The notes beneath the pieces are model-generated. The model searched no databases and was not told the DNA's origin. It saw only the letters and a program-made list of their open reading frames with translations. A stretch of DNA of 64,000 nucleotides from Lishizhenia sp965656535 (GTDB lineage: Bacteria; Bacteroidota; Bacteroidia; Flavobacteriales_D; Crocinitomicaceae): positions 434,001 through 498,000 of the forward strand of contig CBFHKX010000001.1 of assembly GCA_965656535.1 (NCBI GenBank). The letters run 5' to 3'. The translations under genes and the position numbers were made by a program. Below are positions 18,971 to 28,388 of this stretch, in pieces; within the stretch, counting starts at the first letter, position 1, and every line of letters starts with the position of its first letter.

Positions 18971-19090
18971 ACTTAAAATTTTATTAAAACTATTTAAAGT
19001 TTCAAAAGCCTGAAAACAGTCCGTTAGAAGAGATTCCTGTATTCTTCTGAGGTAGAAACTACCTTCAGGCTACCTGCAAGGAAAATAAAA
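18971..19090 (-). ncRNA. Candidate structured non-coding RNA
   Basis: No ORF is present in 18971-19254. On the minus strand an outer helix (GCCTGAA at 19070-19064 with TTCAGGC at 19014-19008) encloses two hairpins: GGTAG/CTACC (19063-19051) and AGAAGA/TCTTCT (19048-19026). An unpaired AT-rich stretch and then a rho-independent terminator follow. A multibranch fold plus dedicated terminator is typical of a trans-acting RNA. No known family is recognised; 6S and SRP signatures were looked for and not seen. Alternatively it is a structured 3' UTR. Confidence 0.5.
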
Positions 19091-19254
19091 CCAAATGTGA
19101 TTTGAAAGTATCTAAATGCACATTTAAACTACTAAACGTTACTGATTCTAAAAGGGTTGGTGTTTTTGTAAATTTATTTGATTTAATTTATAATAAAGAG
19201 TCTTTCAAGTTAATAATTGTATGGATAACTACATTTGATAAAATCTGAACTCGC

Positions 19255-20478
19255 TTAATTAACTTGATATTCAAAATATCTTTTGTCGTCTATTTTTCTA
19301 ACCCGAACAATGTTCACCTTTTTTCTTTGATTAATTTCTTTTATTAAGACACTTCTTTTGGTTTTTATGGTCTCATATGAGTAATGCGCGATATTTAATA
19401 TCTTATCTAGCTCATCTTTGGAAATATTATTCCCCTTATAAGTATTTAAGATTTTTTCTATGTTTGTATAGCTATTATTGCTTTTAAAAGGTTTTTTATT
19501 TTTAATATATATTATTAGACCTAAAATTAGAAAAGTAGCAGATATAAATATTAAATATAAAATTTTATTGTTGTTGTTCTTTTTTGATCGATAGAAGTTA
19601 AAGTAATTCATGACATTTAATTTTTCTGTTTTCGTTAGGTCAATTGAATCTACATAGCTTTCCTTATTTCTGAAAAATAATTGGTTGTCACGTATATATA
19701 AGTAGTTTATTCCATTAATTGAAGGAGTAGTTGTTAAAAATGGGATCTCAAATAATTCACCTTTAATTTTATCGAAAATTTGGTACCGGCATGTTCCATT
19801 TGAGTTATAGAAACCCATTAAGTCATATTTTTCGCTGTGGTATTGGAAGTCTCCATTATTGATTCTTAAATCTTTATCTCCTTGATTAGTAAAGTCAAAT
19901 AAATTTTTATATGTATGGGTGACCAGATTTATTTCTCCAAGAGAAAAGTGGTTAAATGCAAAATTTGAATTGGCTTGTTCGTTTGAATAATGATTTAGTA
20001 AGACAGTTATTTTGTCTTTGGTTTTCCAAGAGTTTACCACTTTTCGTGCAGTTAAAGGATAATTTATTACTTCTTTTTTCAGCCAACTACTAGACTTTTC
20101 TTCGAAAAAAATTAAATGTGGAAAAACATTGAATAATCCTTCACCCCCATATGAAAATAATGTATCTCCATGTGTAAAAAGATTTCTTTTAAAATTATGT
20201 CCGTGATAAATACTTTTGCTTAATTGTAGAACAATGAGGCTGTCATTATTTTCAATCTTAAATAACATTAGAGTTCCTTCGGGATTATAATAAATGGTAT
20301 TGGCATCTTTGAAAACGATACTTTTAAAGAAATTATTCTTGAAGTTTAAAAGTGATTCGTCCACACCCATCTTAGCAATCATCTCATGAATTTGAAATGT
20401 ATCAATTGTTCTTGGTCTAAAAGAATACAAGCGAAAAGACAGGAGTGTGAAAAAAAGTACCAAAATAATTTTGCTCAT
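19255..20478 (-). CDS. Membrane protein with periplasmic sensor-like and cytoplasmic HTH-like regions
   Basis: 407 residues. An N-terminal signal sequence (4-20) is followed by about 290 residues of beta-rich periplasmic sequence, a single membrane helix (about 307-325, ILYLIFISATFLILGLIIYI), and an 80-residue cytosolic tail. The tail (YTNIEKILNTYKG.. DELDKILNI.. YETIKTKRSVLIKEIN) looks like a small winged-helix or helix-turn-helix domain ending in KRYFEYQV. This suits a one-component membrane-bound regulator, but that is inference; no named family is recognised. Confidence 0.65.
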   Translation of the reverse strand: MSKIILVLFFTLLSFRLYSFRPRTIDTFQIHEMIAKMGVDESLLNFKNNFFKSIVFKDANTIYYNPEGTLMLFKIENNDSLIVLQLSKSIYHGHNFKRNLFTHGDTLFSYGGEGLFNVFPHLIFFEEKSSSWLKKEVINYPLTARKVVNSWKTKDKITVLLNHYSNEQANSNFAFNHFSLGEINLVTHTYKNLFDFTNQGDKDLRINNGDFQYHSEKYDLMGFYNSNGTCRYQIFDKIKGELFEIPFLTTTPSINGINYLYIRDNQLFFRNKESYVDSIDLTKTEKLNVMNYFNFYRSKKNNNNKILYLIFISATFLILGLIIYIKNKKPFKSNNSYTNIEKILNTYKGNNISKDELDKILNIAHYSYETIKTKRSVLIKEINQRKKVNIVRVRKIDDKRYFEYQVN

Positions 20479-20591
20479 TTTTAAATATATAAAAAATTAA
20501 TAGGTGTTTATAGGTGTTTTTTACTTAACTCACTTATTAGTTTGAGGTTATTTTTATCTAAATTACTTTAATTTATCGAAAATTAAATAAT

Positions 20592-21230
20592 ATGAAGAAA
20601 AAAAGAATAACACGATTATTACTTGTACTAATAGTTGCTTTACAGTTTGTTTCTTGCTCGTCAGAATCAGAATCAGAATCAGAATATGTGAAGATGAATG
20701 CCGAAAGTTGTGATTGCTTTACCAATGATCCTTCGTTCGAATATGACAGAGATACTGAAAAAATGAAATACAATGGGAAAGTATTTTCAGGGATTGTGTG
20801 CGATCAAGATAAATATTATATTGAAGAAATCACACAATATGCAGATGGTAAGCGCACTATCGTAAGTAAGTTTGAAATGGACAAAGGTATTGATCCATGG
20901 CTATCTGAATATACAGAATATAAGAATGACGAAAGAATTAAAGAAATTCGATTTGATTGGAATGGCAAAATTGGAGGCATAAGAGAGTACTCTCCAAGTA
21001 CTGGAAAGGAAATAAAGGAATCCCGATATTGGATAAATGGTGAATTGAAAGAAATAGTGGAATATGATGTCGAAGGTGAAAGATTGCGAAACGAATTCTA
21101 CTATTATAACGGGAATATAAAATCGAAATGGGACGCTAAGACAGATGAATATATTAAATACAAAAGCGATGGAGAAAAGTATGAAAATAATGACGATTTG
21201 GAAATACCTCATGAAACGGAGGAAAATTAA
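20592..21230 (+). CDS. Lipoprotein with YwqK/MORN-like repeats
   Basis: 212 residues. A lipoprotein signal ends at VSCSS, followed by an acidic serine-glutamate spacer with four SE dipeptides. The mature part holds degenerate repeats around EYTEYKNDERIKEIRFDWNG and YYYNGNIKSKW, related to the MORN-like repeats at 11505 and 22745. Lies in an AT-rich accessory block. Its stop is 1 bp before the next start. Function unknown. Confidence 0.72.
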   Translation: MKKKRITRLLLVLIVALQFVSCSSESESESEYVKMNAESCDCFTNDPSFEYDRDTEKMKYNGKVFSGIVCDQDKYYIEEITQYADGKRTIVSKFEMDKGIDPWLSEYTEYKNDERIKEIRFDWNGKIGGIREYSPSTGKEIKESRYWINGELKEIVEYDVEGERLRNEFYYYNGNIKSKWDAKTDEYIKYKSDGEKYENNDDLEIPHETEEN

Positions 21231-21231
21231 T

Positions 21232-22149
21232 ATGCGTTTAAATAATAAATCAATAAGCCTTTTACCAGGAAATAATTATTTCCTGGCGTTGTTGCTTGTA
21301 TTTTTTACGCTCAGTGGTTTTTGTCAAAAAGATTCACAAAGTATATTAGAATATAAAAGTCCTAATTTAGATTCGTTACAAAAATTATCTAAAAAAAATA
21401 TGTTTTCATTTATTGCACTAAATGAAACAAATTTTGAAACTAAACTAAAATCTATTTCAACATATTTTGATTCTTTAGAATTTGAGAACGAAAGCTTGAA
21501 GAAGTCAAAAAGTGTTTTAATAAATAAAAATCAAAATTTAGTGTCGTCAGCTACATTAGATTCAATTCAAATAAAGACTCTTTCCGACTCACTAATTACA
21601 TGCCAGATTTTGAAAAAGCAAAATAGTTTATTAGTCCAAACAGTAAAAAAGGATTCTGTTCTAATTATTAATTTACTAGACTCTATAAAACATTTTCAAA
21701 GCTCTGAGAAAAAAAATCTATTGCAAGATATTCTTATTGATAGTCTATATTCTAAAATTGATAGTTCGATAATTGATTATGCTAAGGTGATTTTTCCAGC
21801 TGAAGGAGATGGAGACTGCGAAGTGACAGTTTTTAAAAAAGATAATCAGATTAAAAAAATTGAGGCTCTTTATTTCGCTACTATGGAAAGTTTAAGCAAA
21901 CATTACTATTATGATAACAATCAATTAATTTGCATAAAGTTGATAAATACTGCTTATGACATGCCTGTTTACATGGAAGATCATGCTGTTGAGTCTATTG
22001 AAGAAGAAGTTTATTATTTCAGTGATAATGTATTGTTTTTAGCAAAAGAAAAAAATGAAAATAATTTGGATAACTCTTATCTAAGTTTGAAACAAATACA
22101 ATTAATGACAGATTTGTCAGTTGTTTTAGCTAAACTTAATTCAAATTAA
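21232..22149 (+). CDS. Exported hypothetical protein with coiled coil (305 aa)
   Basis: Start ATG 21232 is chosen because GGAGGAAAATTAAT, an unusually good Shine-Dalgarno for this genome, lies just upstream and a signal peptide (YFLALLLVFFTLSGFCQ) follows. Residues about 75-180 are predicted coiled coil (FENESLKKSKSVLINKNQNL and similar). The C-terminal third (AEGDGDCEVTVFKKDNQIKK.. YYYDNNQLICIKL) looks beta-rich. It is translationally close to the lipoprotein gene before it. No family recognised. Confidence 0.68.
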   Translation: MRLNNKSISLLPGNNYFLALLLVFFTLSGFCQKDSQSILEYKSPNLDSLQKLSKKNMFSFIALNETNFETKLKSISTYFDSLEFENESLKKSKSVLINKNQNLVSSATLDSIQIKTLSDSLITCQILKKQNSLLVQTVKKDSVLIINLLDSIKHFQSSEKKNLLQDILIDSLYSKIDSSIIDYAKVIFPAEGDGDCEVTVFKKDNQIKKIEALYFATMESLSKHYYYDNNQLICIKLINTAYDMPVYMEDHAVESIEEEVYYFSDNVLFLAKEKNENNLDNSYLSLKQIQLMTDLSVVLAKLNSN

Positions 22150-22186
22150 ATTTTTAAGGAAGTGCAATCTTAACGACAAATATTCG

Positions 22187-22208
22187 AAAAATAATTAATG
22201 CGACAGAA
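22187..22208 (+). repeat. Solitary IS6-type terminal repeat (element end remnant)
   Basis: The 22 bp ending in GCGACAGAA are identical to the right end of the short element at 57336-57478 and match the termini of the two IS6-family elements. No transposase or opposite end is found nearby. The rest of 22150-22397 shows no gene; AGAACTCAGAAT occurs twice (22205 and 22257). Confidence 0.7.
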
Positions 22209-22397
22209 CTCAGAATTTAGAATCGTTTTGCTAAAATTTTTACAAAAAATAGATATAGAACTCAGAATCTATTAAATTTAATCAAAAAAAATATGAAAAA
22301 TTTACTTTTTTTCGGATTTATCTTCGTTATAAATAATGAATATGCTTACCCCAAAAACTGCAATAAATACTTTTTCATCTGATCATGTTTTTTTTAA

Positions 22398-22727
22398 ATG
22401 AAATACCTTCTATTTATACTGTTCCTTATACCACTAACCTCATACTCTCAAAAGGTTTACTCGGTAAATTATCCAAACCAATCTGATGTTAAGGTATATG
22501 TGGTAGAGTATGAAAATCAATGTGACTTAAAGGTGTTCAAAGTAGATTATCCAAATCAATCTGATGGTAATAATGGGTTATGGTATTTTGTTGATTATCA
22601 AAATCAATCTGACAAGAAGATATACTTTGTGGATTATCCCAACCAAAGTGATTTGAAGATATTTTTTGTGAAGTATAAGAACCAATCAGGTTGGAGAGAT
22701 AAATCAAAACAACATTTGATGTTTTAA
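22398..22727 (+). CDS. Exported DUF6150-like repeat protein
   Basis: 109 residues. Signal peptide (YLLFILFLIPLTSYSQ), then seven tandem units of about 11-14 residues of the form VYxVxYxNQSD, consistent with DUF6150. The regular aromatic/NQ spacing suggests a stacked beta-solenoid or beta-strand array. No function is established. It is 17 bp upstream of the next gene. Confidence 0.7.
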   Translation: MKYLLFILFLIPLTSYSQKVYSVNYPNQSDVKVYVVEYENQCDLKVFKVDYPNQSDGNNGLWYFVDYQNQSDKKIYFVDYPNQSDLKIFFVKYKNQSGWRDKSKQHLMF

Positions 22728-22744
22728 GAGAAATAGACAAAATT

Positions 22745-24739
22745 ATGAATAGATATCATATAAATATGAGAGAAATTATGAGATTTTGTATAGTTCTTTT
22801 CACCATTGTAATGACAAATAATATTTTATTTGGTCAAAGTGAACTTGAGAACTTCACCAAATCTGAAACTGAACTAAAAAAGTTGAATAAAAAAGAACTA
22901 AGAGAATATGTTAGTTTTCTTGAAAACATATCCGATAGTTTACTCCGTAAAAAGAATGATAATATAGTTAAGTTACAATCTCAATTAATAGAAAAGAAGA
23001 GTAGAATAATCTCTATTGAAAACGAGATGGTGAAATTAAAAACTCTTCAATCCAAATTGGAATCAGAAAAGTCTGAACTTGAATCAGAGAAGTCCAAATT
23101 GGAATCAGAGAAGTCTGAACTTGAAAACAAACTCGAAAAACTCTCCATTCTGGTATCTAAAAATAATGAAGAATTGAATCTCTTAAGAAAACTAAATGGA
23201 ATAAAAAAAGATACCACTAAGAATAATCAAAACGTTAAAAAAATCGGAGATGGTAGTGTAATGAGTGTCGGTGAATTAACTCTTACACCCAATGGGTATA
23301 AGTATCAAAACAAACCTTACACAGGGTATTTATGGAACTTCAAGGAAGGGAATTACATTTTTGATAGTCATCATCATCAATCAACCTCTAATACCAGAGA
23401 TGGACTATATAGCAGTGATTTATACTTTGGTATGGTAAAAGATGGTATCAAAGATGGTATCTGGGTTGAAAATAAAAAAAACTCGGATAATATTGTTGTT
23501 ATAAAATATGATGAAGGTAAAATTTATAATGGTTTTACTCTAGAAATCGATTGGGATATTACTTACCACTTGATTAAAAACAAATTGAGATTAAATAATT
23601 TTTTTGATTCTTTACCTAACGATTTTCAGTTTATAGAAATAACAGAAAATGTTGAAGAACAAACTGATAACATCACGAAGAATTTTAAATATGAGGGTAA
23701 TAAAACATATGTGGAACGTAAGAAAATGGAACTTTATTTGAAATCTTTAAATCCTCAGGAAAAAATTGAATTTACAAAAAGACTTTATAAAGTACTCTGT
23801 GAAGAACTAAACAAAGTGGAAAACCTAACAGACTTATTAATTATTTTAAATGATTTTACAAAAAATAAATTCGTTAGAACTTATGGAACTCATGGAAATT
23901 CGATAGAGATTGGTTTTAAATTTGATAATTATGACTTGGGGATGAAGAATGGATTATCTATTGATTCAAAATTAACATGTATGGTTCCGACAAATTTTAT
24001 TAATGTTTTTAGTTATGAAGCTATGAATCAAAAAGAGATTTGGACCTATAGTTGGGATATAGATGTTTCCCATTACAAAAATGGAGAGTTAGAAGGTAGT
24101 TCGATAAAAGGGGAATATACCTACAGAAAAGATGGAATAAAAATAAACAGAGGAGTTATAAAGTACCCTCAATTTGCAGATGAGAAAAGAAATAGGAATA
24201 GTAAAACTGAAAATCTCTTAAAATACCTGAGAAAAGAAGGGAGTGGTGTTTCCAACATTACCCAAACATTTGAAGAAACTTCCACCAACAAAACAGATAT
24301 AACATTTTTTACATCAAAACCTGATTTCATTTCCATTGGTGAGACAGATGAGTATGAATTAGAAAACTATAAACAGGGTAAAAAAGATGGAGTGCAAACC
24401 TATTATGAAAAGGGTCTTCTAACTCTTAAAGAGAAGTATTCAGAAGGTGAATTAAATGGAGATAAAGAAGTCTACAAAAAAGGTATTATTCAATCTGTAG
24501 AAACATTTTCAAATGGAGTTCTAACACTTAAAAAGATTTATGAGAACGGAATTATAAAAGAAGAACATTATTGTCGAGGAGTTAAAGATTCATATGGAAA
24601 TGTAGATAAATTCATTCTGAAAAGAGTGATATATGTAAATGGTAATTTGAATGAAACATGGTACTATAAGAAAGATATAGAATTCTCTTATTATTATATA
24701 CAAGATAAGGATAACACTTATAAAATAACCAACCACTAA
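22745..24739 (+). CDS. Exported coiled-coil protein with YwqK/MORN-like repeats
   Basis: 664 residues. Possible starts are ATG 22745, 22766 and 22778; the last directly precedes the signal peptide (FCIVLFTIVMTNNILFGQ). A long coiled coil follows (about 35-165), including three near-perfect seven-residue repeats of the ESEKSxLE type. Then come MORN-like units (DGLYSSDLYFGMVKDGIKDGIW; GVQTYYEKGLLTLKEKYSEG; NGDKEVYKKG) and a central globular region. Its stop overlaps a convergent fragment by 4 bp. Function unknown. Confidence 0.7.
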   Translation: MNRYHINMREIMRFCIVLFTIVMTNNILFGQSELENFTKSETELKKLNKKELREYVSFLENISDSLLRKKNDNIVKLQSQLIEKKSRIISIENEMVKLKTLQSKLESEKSELESEKSKLESEKSELENKLEKLSILVSKNNEELNLLRKLNGIKKDTTKNNQNVKKIGDGSVMSVGELTLTPNGYKYQNKPYTGYLWNFKEGNYIFDSHHHQSTSNTRDGLYSSDLYFGMVKDGIKDGIWVENKKNSDNIVVIKYDEGKIYNGFTLEIDWDITYHLIKNKLRLNNFFDSLPNDFQFIEITENVEEQTDNITKNFKYEGNKTYVERKKMELYLKSLNPQEKIEFTKRLYKVLCEELNKVENLTDLLIILNDFTKNKFVRTYGTHGNSIEIGFKFDNYDLGMKNGLSIDSKLTCMVPTNFINVFSYEAMNQKEIWTYSWDIDVSHYKNGELEGSSIKGEYTYRKDGIKINRGVIKYPQFADEKRNRNSKTENLLKYLRKEGSGVSNITQTFEETSTNKTDITFFTSKPDFISIGETDEYELENYKQGKKDGVQTYYEKGLLTLKEKYSEGELNGDKEVYKKGIIQSVETFSNGVLTLKKIYENGIIKEEHYCRGVKDSYGNVDKFILKRVIYVNGNLNETWYYKKDIEFSYYYIQDKDNTYKITNH

Positions 24740-25044
24740 CCAATCATCTTCTTCAACACCCCGTTCAAATCATCTATTTTCTTCTCCTTGGGACTACAAC
24801 TTATCCTACTTAAAATTGGGTGAATTATCAATTCAATAGTAACAGTAGAAACCATAACTATATCTTCACGATTCATTCTTTCTTCTCGAATCAATCCCTT
24901 TTTGTACATAGAATGTACTTTGGAGTTTGCGAATGAAGTACCACGAGGTGTTTTTAATCCCTCATCATTGAAGATTTTTGAAATACGACGATAACCAATA
25001 GGGGTTATAGAATTCTCAATAAAACCTTTAATTCTGTCGTACAA
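24736..25044 (-). pseudogene. Recombinase-like HTH fragment
   Basis: 102 residues from a TTG. The frame stays open upstream to at least 25151, where it meets the 3' end of glmS, so no proper start is visible. The segment YRRISKIFNDEGLKTPRGTS resembles the C-terminal DNA-binding part of large serine recombinases. No catalytic domain is present. Best read as a remnant of a mobile element at the edge of the accessory block; a small functional HTH protein is less likely. Confidence 0.4.
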
Positions 25045-25151
25045 ATACTGTTGGTAATCCGAATAATTGGATTCCCATACTTTTGTAGAAGTTATTGATA
25101 CAGAGAAATATACTAATATGAGTCCGGAGTTACATTTCTTATCCCATAACC

Positions 25152-26996
25152 TTACTCCACTGTTACCGATTTTGCTAAATTTCTAGGCTGATCAACATTG
25201 CAATTTCTCATTACAGCAATATGATAACTTAGCAGCTGCAGTGGAATTGTAGCAAGTAAAGGAACTAAATGCTCGTCTGTCTCAGGTATTTCAATTACAT
25301 GATCGGCAATGGCTTTTACTTGGAGGTCTCCTTCTGTTACGATTGCAATAATCTTACCTTTTCTGGCTTTTACCTCTTGTATATTACTCACAACTTTTTC
25401 GTATGACGGCCCTTTGGTTGCAATTACAAAAACAGGCATCGCATCGTCTATTAAAGCAATAGGACCGTGTTTCATTTCTGCAGCCGGATACCCTTCTGCA
25501 TGGATATAACTAATTTCTTTGAGTTTTAACGCACCTTCTAAAGCAACTGGAAATGAATTACCTCTTCCCAAATAAAGCGCGTTTGTTGCATCTTTATATA
25601 CTTCAGAGATAGATTCGATTAAATCGTTGGATTTTAAGATGGTTTGCACTTTCTCTGGAATACGTTCCAATTCACTGAGTAATCTTCTAAAGCGCGATTC
25701 GTCTATCGTACCTTTTTTATGTGCAATAGACAATGCCATTAATGTAAGAACAGTAACTTGGGCAGTAAACGCTTTTGTAGATGCAACTCCAATTTCTGGA
25801 CCTGCATGTGTATAAGAACCTGCGTGTGTAATTCTACTTATTGATGAACCAACTACATTACAAATTCCTAATATTGTAGAACCTTTGCTTTTGGCTAATT
25901 CGAGAGCTGCTAAGGTATCTGCAGTTTCTCCAGATTGTGAAATGGCAATTACTATGTCTTTCTCATCTATAATTGGATTTCTATATCTAAATTCAGATGC
26001 ATATTCTACCTCTACATTGATACGTGCTAAATCTTCGAAAAGGTACTCACCAACTAGTGCTGCATGCCAAGATGTACCGCAGGCAACCATTACCAATCGG
26101 TTGGCATTCATTATCTTATTTTCGTAATCTTTAATCCCACCTAGAGAAACAATTCCTTGTGCTGCATTTAATCTACCTCTAAAGCAATCTTTAATTGAGT
26201 TAGGTTGTTCGTTAATTTCTTTTAACATGAAAGAATCATAACCGCCTTTTTCAATAGCTTCAAGTTGTAACTCTAACTCTTGTATGTATGGTGTTTTTTC
26301 TTGGTTTTGAATATTCCAAAGCGCAAAGCCTTCATTGATATCAAGTACGGCAATTTCTTCGTCATTTAGATAAACAACGTTTTTTGTGTACTCTACTATA
26401 GGCGTTGCATCGGAGGCTAAGAAAAACTCGTTGTCTTCTCCAATACCAATAACTAACGGACTACTTTTTCTTGCAGCAATTAATTGATTTGGGTTATCTT
26501 GGTCAAGAATTACAATAGCATAAGCACCAATTACATTAGCTAACGCTAAACGCACAGCTTCGCCCAAACCAACTTTTTCTTTTTGTTTAATATCTTCAAT
26601 GAGGTGAATAAGAACTTCTGTATCTGTATCACTTTTAAAAATATGTCCTCTTTTTTGAAGCTCAATTTTTAAACTATCGTAGTTTTCGATAATACCATTG
26701 TGTATCATGGCGATTTTTCCATCACCAGAAAGATGTGGGTGCGCATTAATATCGTTTGGTTCTCCGTGGGTAGCCCATCGGGTATGACCAATTCCTAAAT
26801 TACCATTTATATTATTAGCTTCTGCAAACGCTTCTAAGTTACTTACTTTTCCTTGTTTTTTGTAGGTATTTAGGTTACCCTTATCCAAAAGTGCTATTCC
26901 GGCACTATCGTACCCTCTGTATTCTAAACGTTTTAGTCCTTTTATGATGATAGGGTAAGCTTCTCTCTTACCAATATATGCTACAATTCCACACAT
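25152..26996 (-). CDS. glmS: Glutamine--fructose-6-phosphate aminotransferase (isomerizing)
   Basis: 614 residues. The N-terminal glutaminase domain opens with MCGIVAYIG, so the catalytic Cys becomes residue 1 after Met removal; LEYRGYDSAG and HTRWATHG follow. Two SIS domains (about 290-420 and 460-595) include CGTSWHA, SQSGETADT and ALKLKEISYIHAEGYPAAEMKHGP. The protein ends in LAKSVTVE. It makes glucosamine-6-P for peptidoglycan and LPS. It lies downstream of DUF4270 and glycogen-synthase-like genes. Confidence 0.97.
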   Translation of the reverse strand: MCGIVAYIGKREAYPIIIKGLKRLEYRGYDSAGIALLDKGNLNTYKKQGKVSNLEAFAEANNINGNLGIGHTRWATHGEPNDINAHPHLSGDGKIAMIHNGIIENYDSLKIELQKRGHIFKSDTDTEVLIHLIEDIKQKEKVGLGEAVRLALANVIGAYAIVILDQDNPNQLIAARKSSPLVIGIGEDNEFFLASDATPIVEYTKNVVYLNDEEIAVLDINEGFALWNIQNQEKTPYIQELELQLEAIEKGGYDSFMLKEINEQPNSIKDCFRGRLNAAQGIVSLGGIKDYENKIMNANRLVMVACGTSWHAALVGEYLFEDLARINVEVEYASEFRYRNPIIDEKDIVIAISQSGETADTLAALELAKSKGSTILGICNVVGSSISRITHAGSYTHAGPEIGVASTKAFTAQVTVLTLMALSIAHKKGTIDESRFRRLLSELERIPEKVQTILKSNDLIESISEVYKDATNALYLGRGNSFPVALEGALKLKEISYIHAEGYPAAEMKHGPIALIDDAMPVFVIATKGPSYEKVVSNIQEVKARKGKIIAIVTEGDLQVKAIADHVIEIPETDEHLVPLLATIPLQLLSYHIAVMRNCNVDQPRNLAKSVTVE

Positions 26997-27056
26997 AGGT
27001 TGTAATTTAAATGATCAATGTACTTCTGTAAACAAAGCTAATAGAAATATTTGTTT

Positions 27057-28388
27057 TTAAAAGGTAGTAAAGTCGATAGTAAGTATTGGTTTAGCTTTAT
27101 TTATTGTTTGTGAGCCATTAAATATTATACGTTCTGCACTGGTATTAAAAAACGACGGTGAAAGAAGTATACCATTATCTTCAAAACTACCGGCTACTAC
27201 ATTTTGAACGTAGGTTCTTAAATCTATAACATATGCCTTTCTACCCGTATCATACTGTACTTCTGAGGTAGGTAAAGAGTAAAGTCGGTTGTCGTCTTTA
27301 ATCAATCTAGAAGATAGCGAAATAAATGTACTTGGATAAAAGGTAGATTGATTGTAGTAAGAAACAGGTAAAATAAGTTCAGCTGAATGAATTATTGCGT
27401 TCTTTGGTAAGTTTTTAATACCGGGAAGGTCAATTTTAGAGCGAATATGTCCTGCTTGTGTGTAGAACTCATCTAAACCTGCCGTTTCTGGGTTATTTAA
27501 TACGTCTTCAATCTCTGTTCCGGCGGAGTTTATAATAACATTGTTATAGTCTACATCAGTAGCATTTATAATAAATTCAAAGCTTTGTTGTATGCCATTT
27601 ACAGTATAATATATGGTTAAACCAGAAGCTGGATCAGCGGTATTAAAATAAAGTACTCCTCCTTTACCTGGAACTTGGAGTCCGTTGTTTGTTTTAACAT
27701 GAATACCCTTAAAATAGGTTAAAAAGTTTTCTTCAGTCTCAAAGTTGGATGTGTTGAGTGCACTATTGATAAAAGTTCTCGCTAAATTGGTGTCTAAGTG
27801 CAAGCGCAACTGTGCGTCTGCAACTTCTTCTCCGTCTACAATGGTAGGAGCTAGTGGATTTGGAGTAATTAAACCCTCGTTATTTGAGGTTGGCACTAAA
27901 TTTACATTAGTGGTTGTACTAGTAGAAAAAGTGTAATAGTCTACTTCTTCATCTGCGTCTAAATCTTCTGTAATTTCGTAAACTTCAATAAGTTGAGGAT
28001 CTAGTTCTCCGTAGTATCCTCCATATTCTAATGCAAGCACAAAAGAGTCAATTTTAATATTGTCTTCAAAATTTGGAGATAAAGTAGAAGGTCTAAATTG
28101 AGTGTAAAAAGAAGCGTTGTATGCTCCAAATACTGGGTCTATGTAAGAGCCTAATAAATTAAATCGTGGGTTTTTTGAAACCGTAGAATCTTCGAGTTCG
28201 GAATAGGTGATTAGCGAAAAAGTATCTATTCCTTGTGTAGATAAAGCACTGCCTTCTGGCAGAGCAGAAACACCTAAAGGATTTTCTTTTTTCTTACATG
28301 CACCTCCTATAACTAGGATGCATAAAAAAGTAGCGAGAAGTTGATTAACTCCTCGCCTCTGAAATGATTTATTTATTTTTTCTAACAT
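27057..28388 (-). CDS. DUF4270 lipoprotein
   Basis: 443 residues. A lipoprotein signal ends in IGGACKKKENP, followed by the DUF4270 body (GSYIDPVFGAYNASFYTQFR; AGHIRSKIDLPGIKNL; NAIIHSAELILPV). An outer-membrane or periplasmic location is expected. The family is Bacteroidetes-restricted and uncharacterised. It starts immediately after the glycogen-synthase-like stop (no gap) and lies upstream of glmS, suggesting a link to sugar or envelope metabolism. Confidence 0.85.
   Translation of the reverse strand: MLEKINKSFQRRGVNQLLATFLCILVIGGACKKKENPLGVSALPEGSALSTQGIDTFSLITYSELEDSTVSKNPRFNLLGSYIDPVFGAYNASFYTQFRPSTLSPNFEDNIKIDSFVLALEYGGYYGELDPQLIEVYEITEDLDADEEVDYYTFSTSTTTNVNLVPTSNNEGLITPNPLAPTIVDGEEVADAQLRLHLDTNLARTFINSALNTSNFETEENFLTYFKGIHVKTNNGLQVPGKGGVLYFNTADPASGLTIYYTVNGIQQSFEFIINATDVDYNNVIINSAGTEIEDVLNNPETAGLDEFYTQAGHIRSKIDLPGIKNLPKNAIIHSAELILPVSYYNQSTFYPSTFISLSSRLIKDDNRLYSLPTSEVQYDTGRKAYVIDLRTYVQNVVAGSFEDNGILLSPSFFNTSAERIIFNGSQTINKAKPILTIDFTTF

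Noticed and set aside
18971..19090. 6S RNA, SRP RNA or a riboswitch
   Set aside because: No long central-bubble hairpin, no SRP GGAA-loop motif, and no gene downstream on the same strand to regulate.
22205..22268. AGAACTCAGAAT direct repeat as a target-site duplication
   Set aside because: The two copies are 52 bp apart with only one element end between or beside them; IS6 makes 8-bp duplications.
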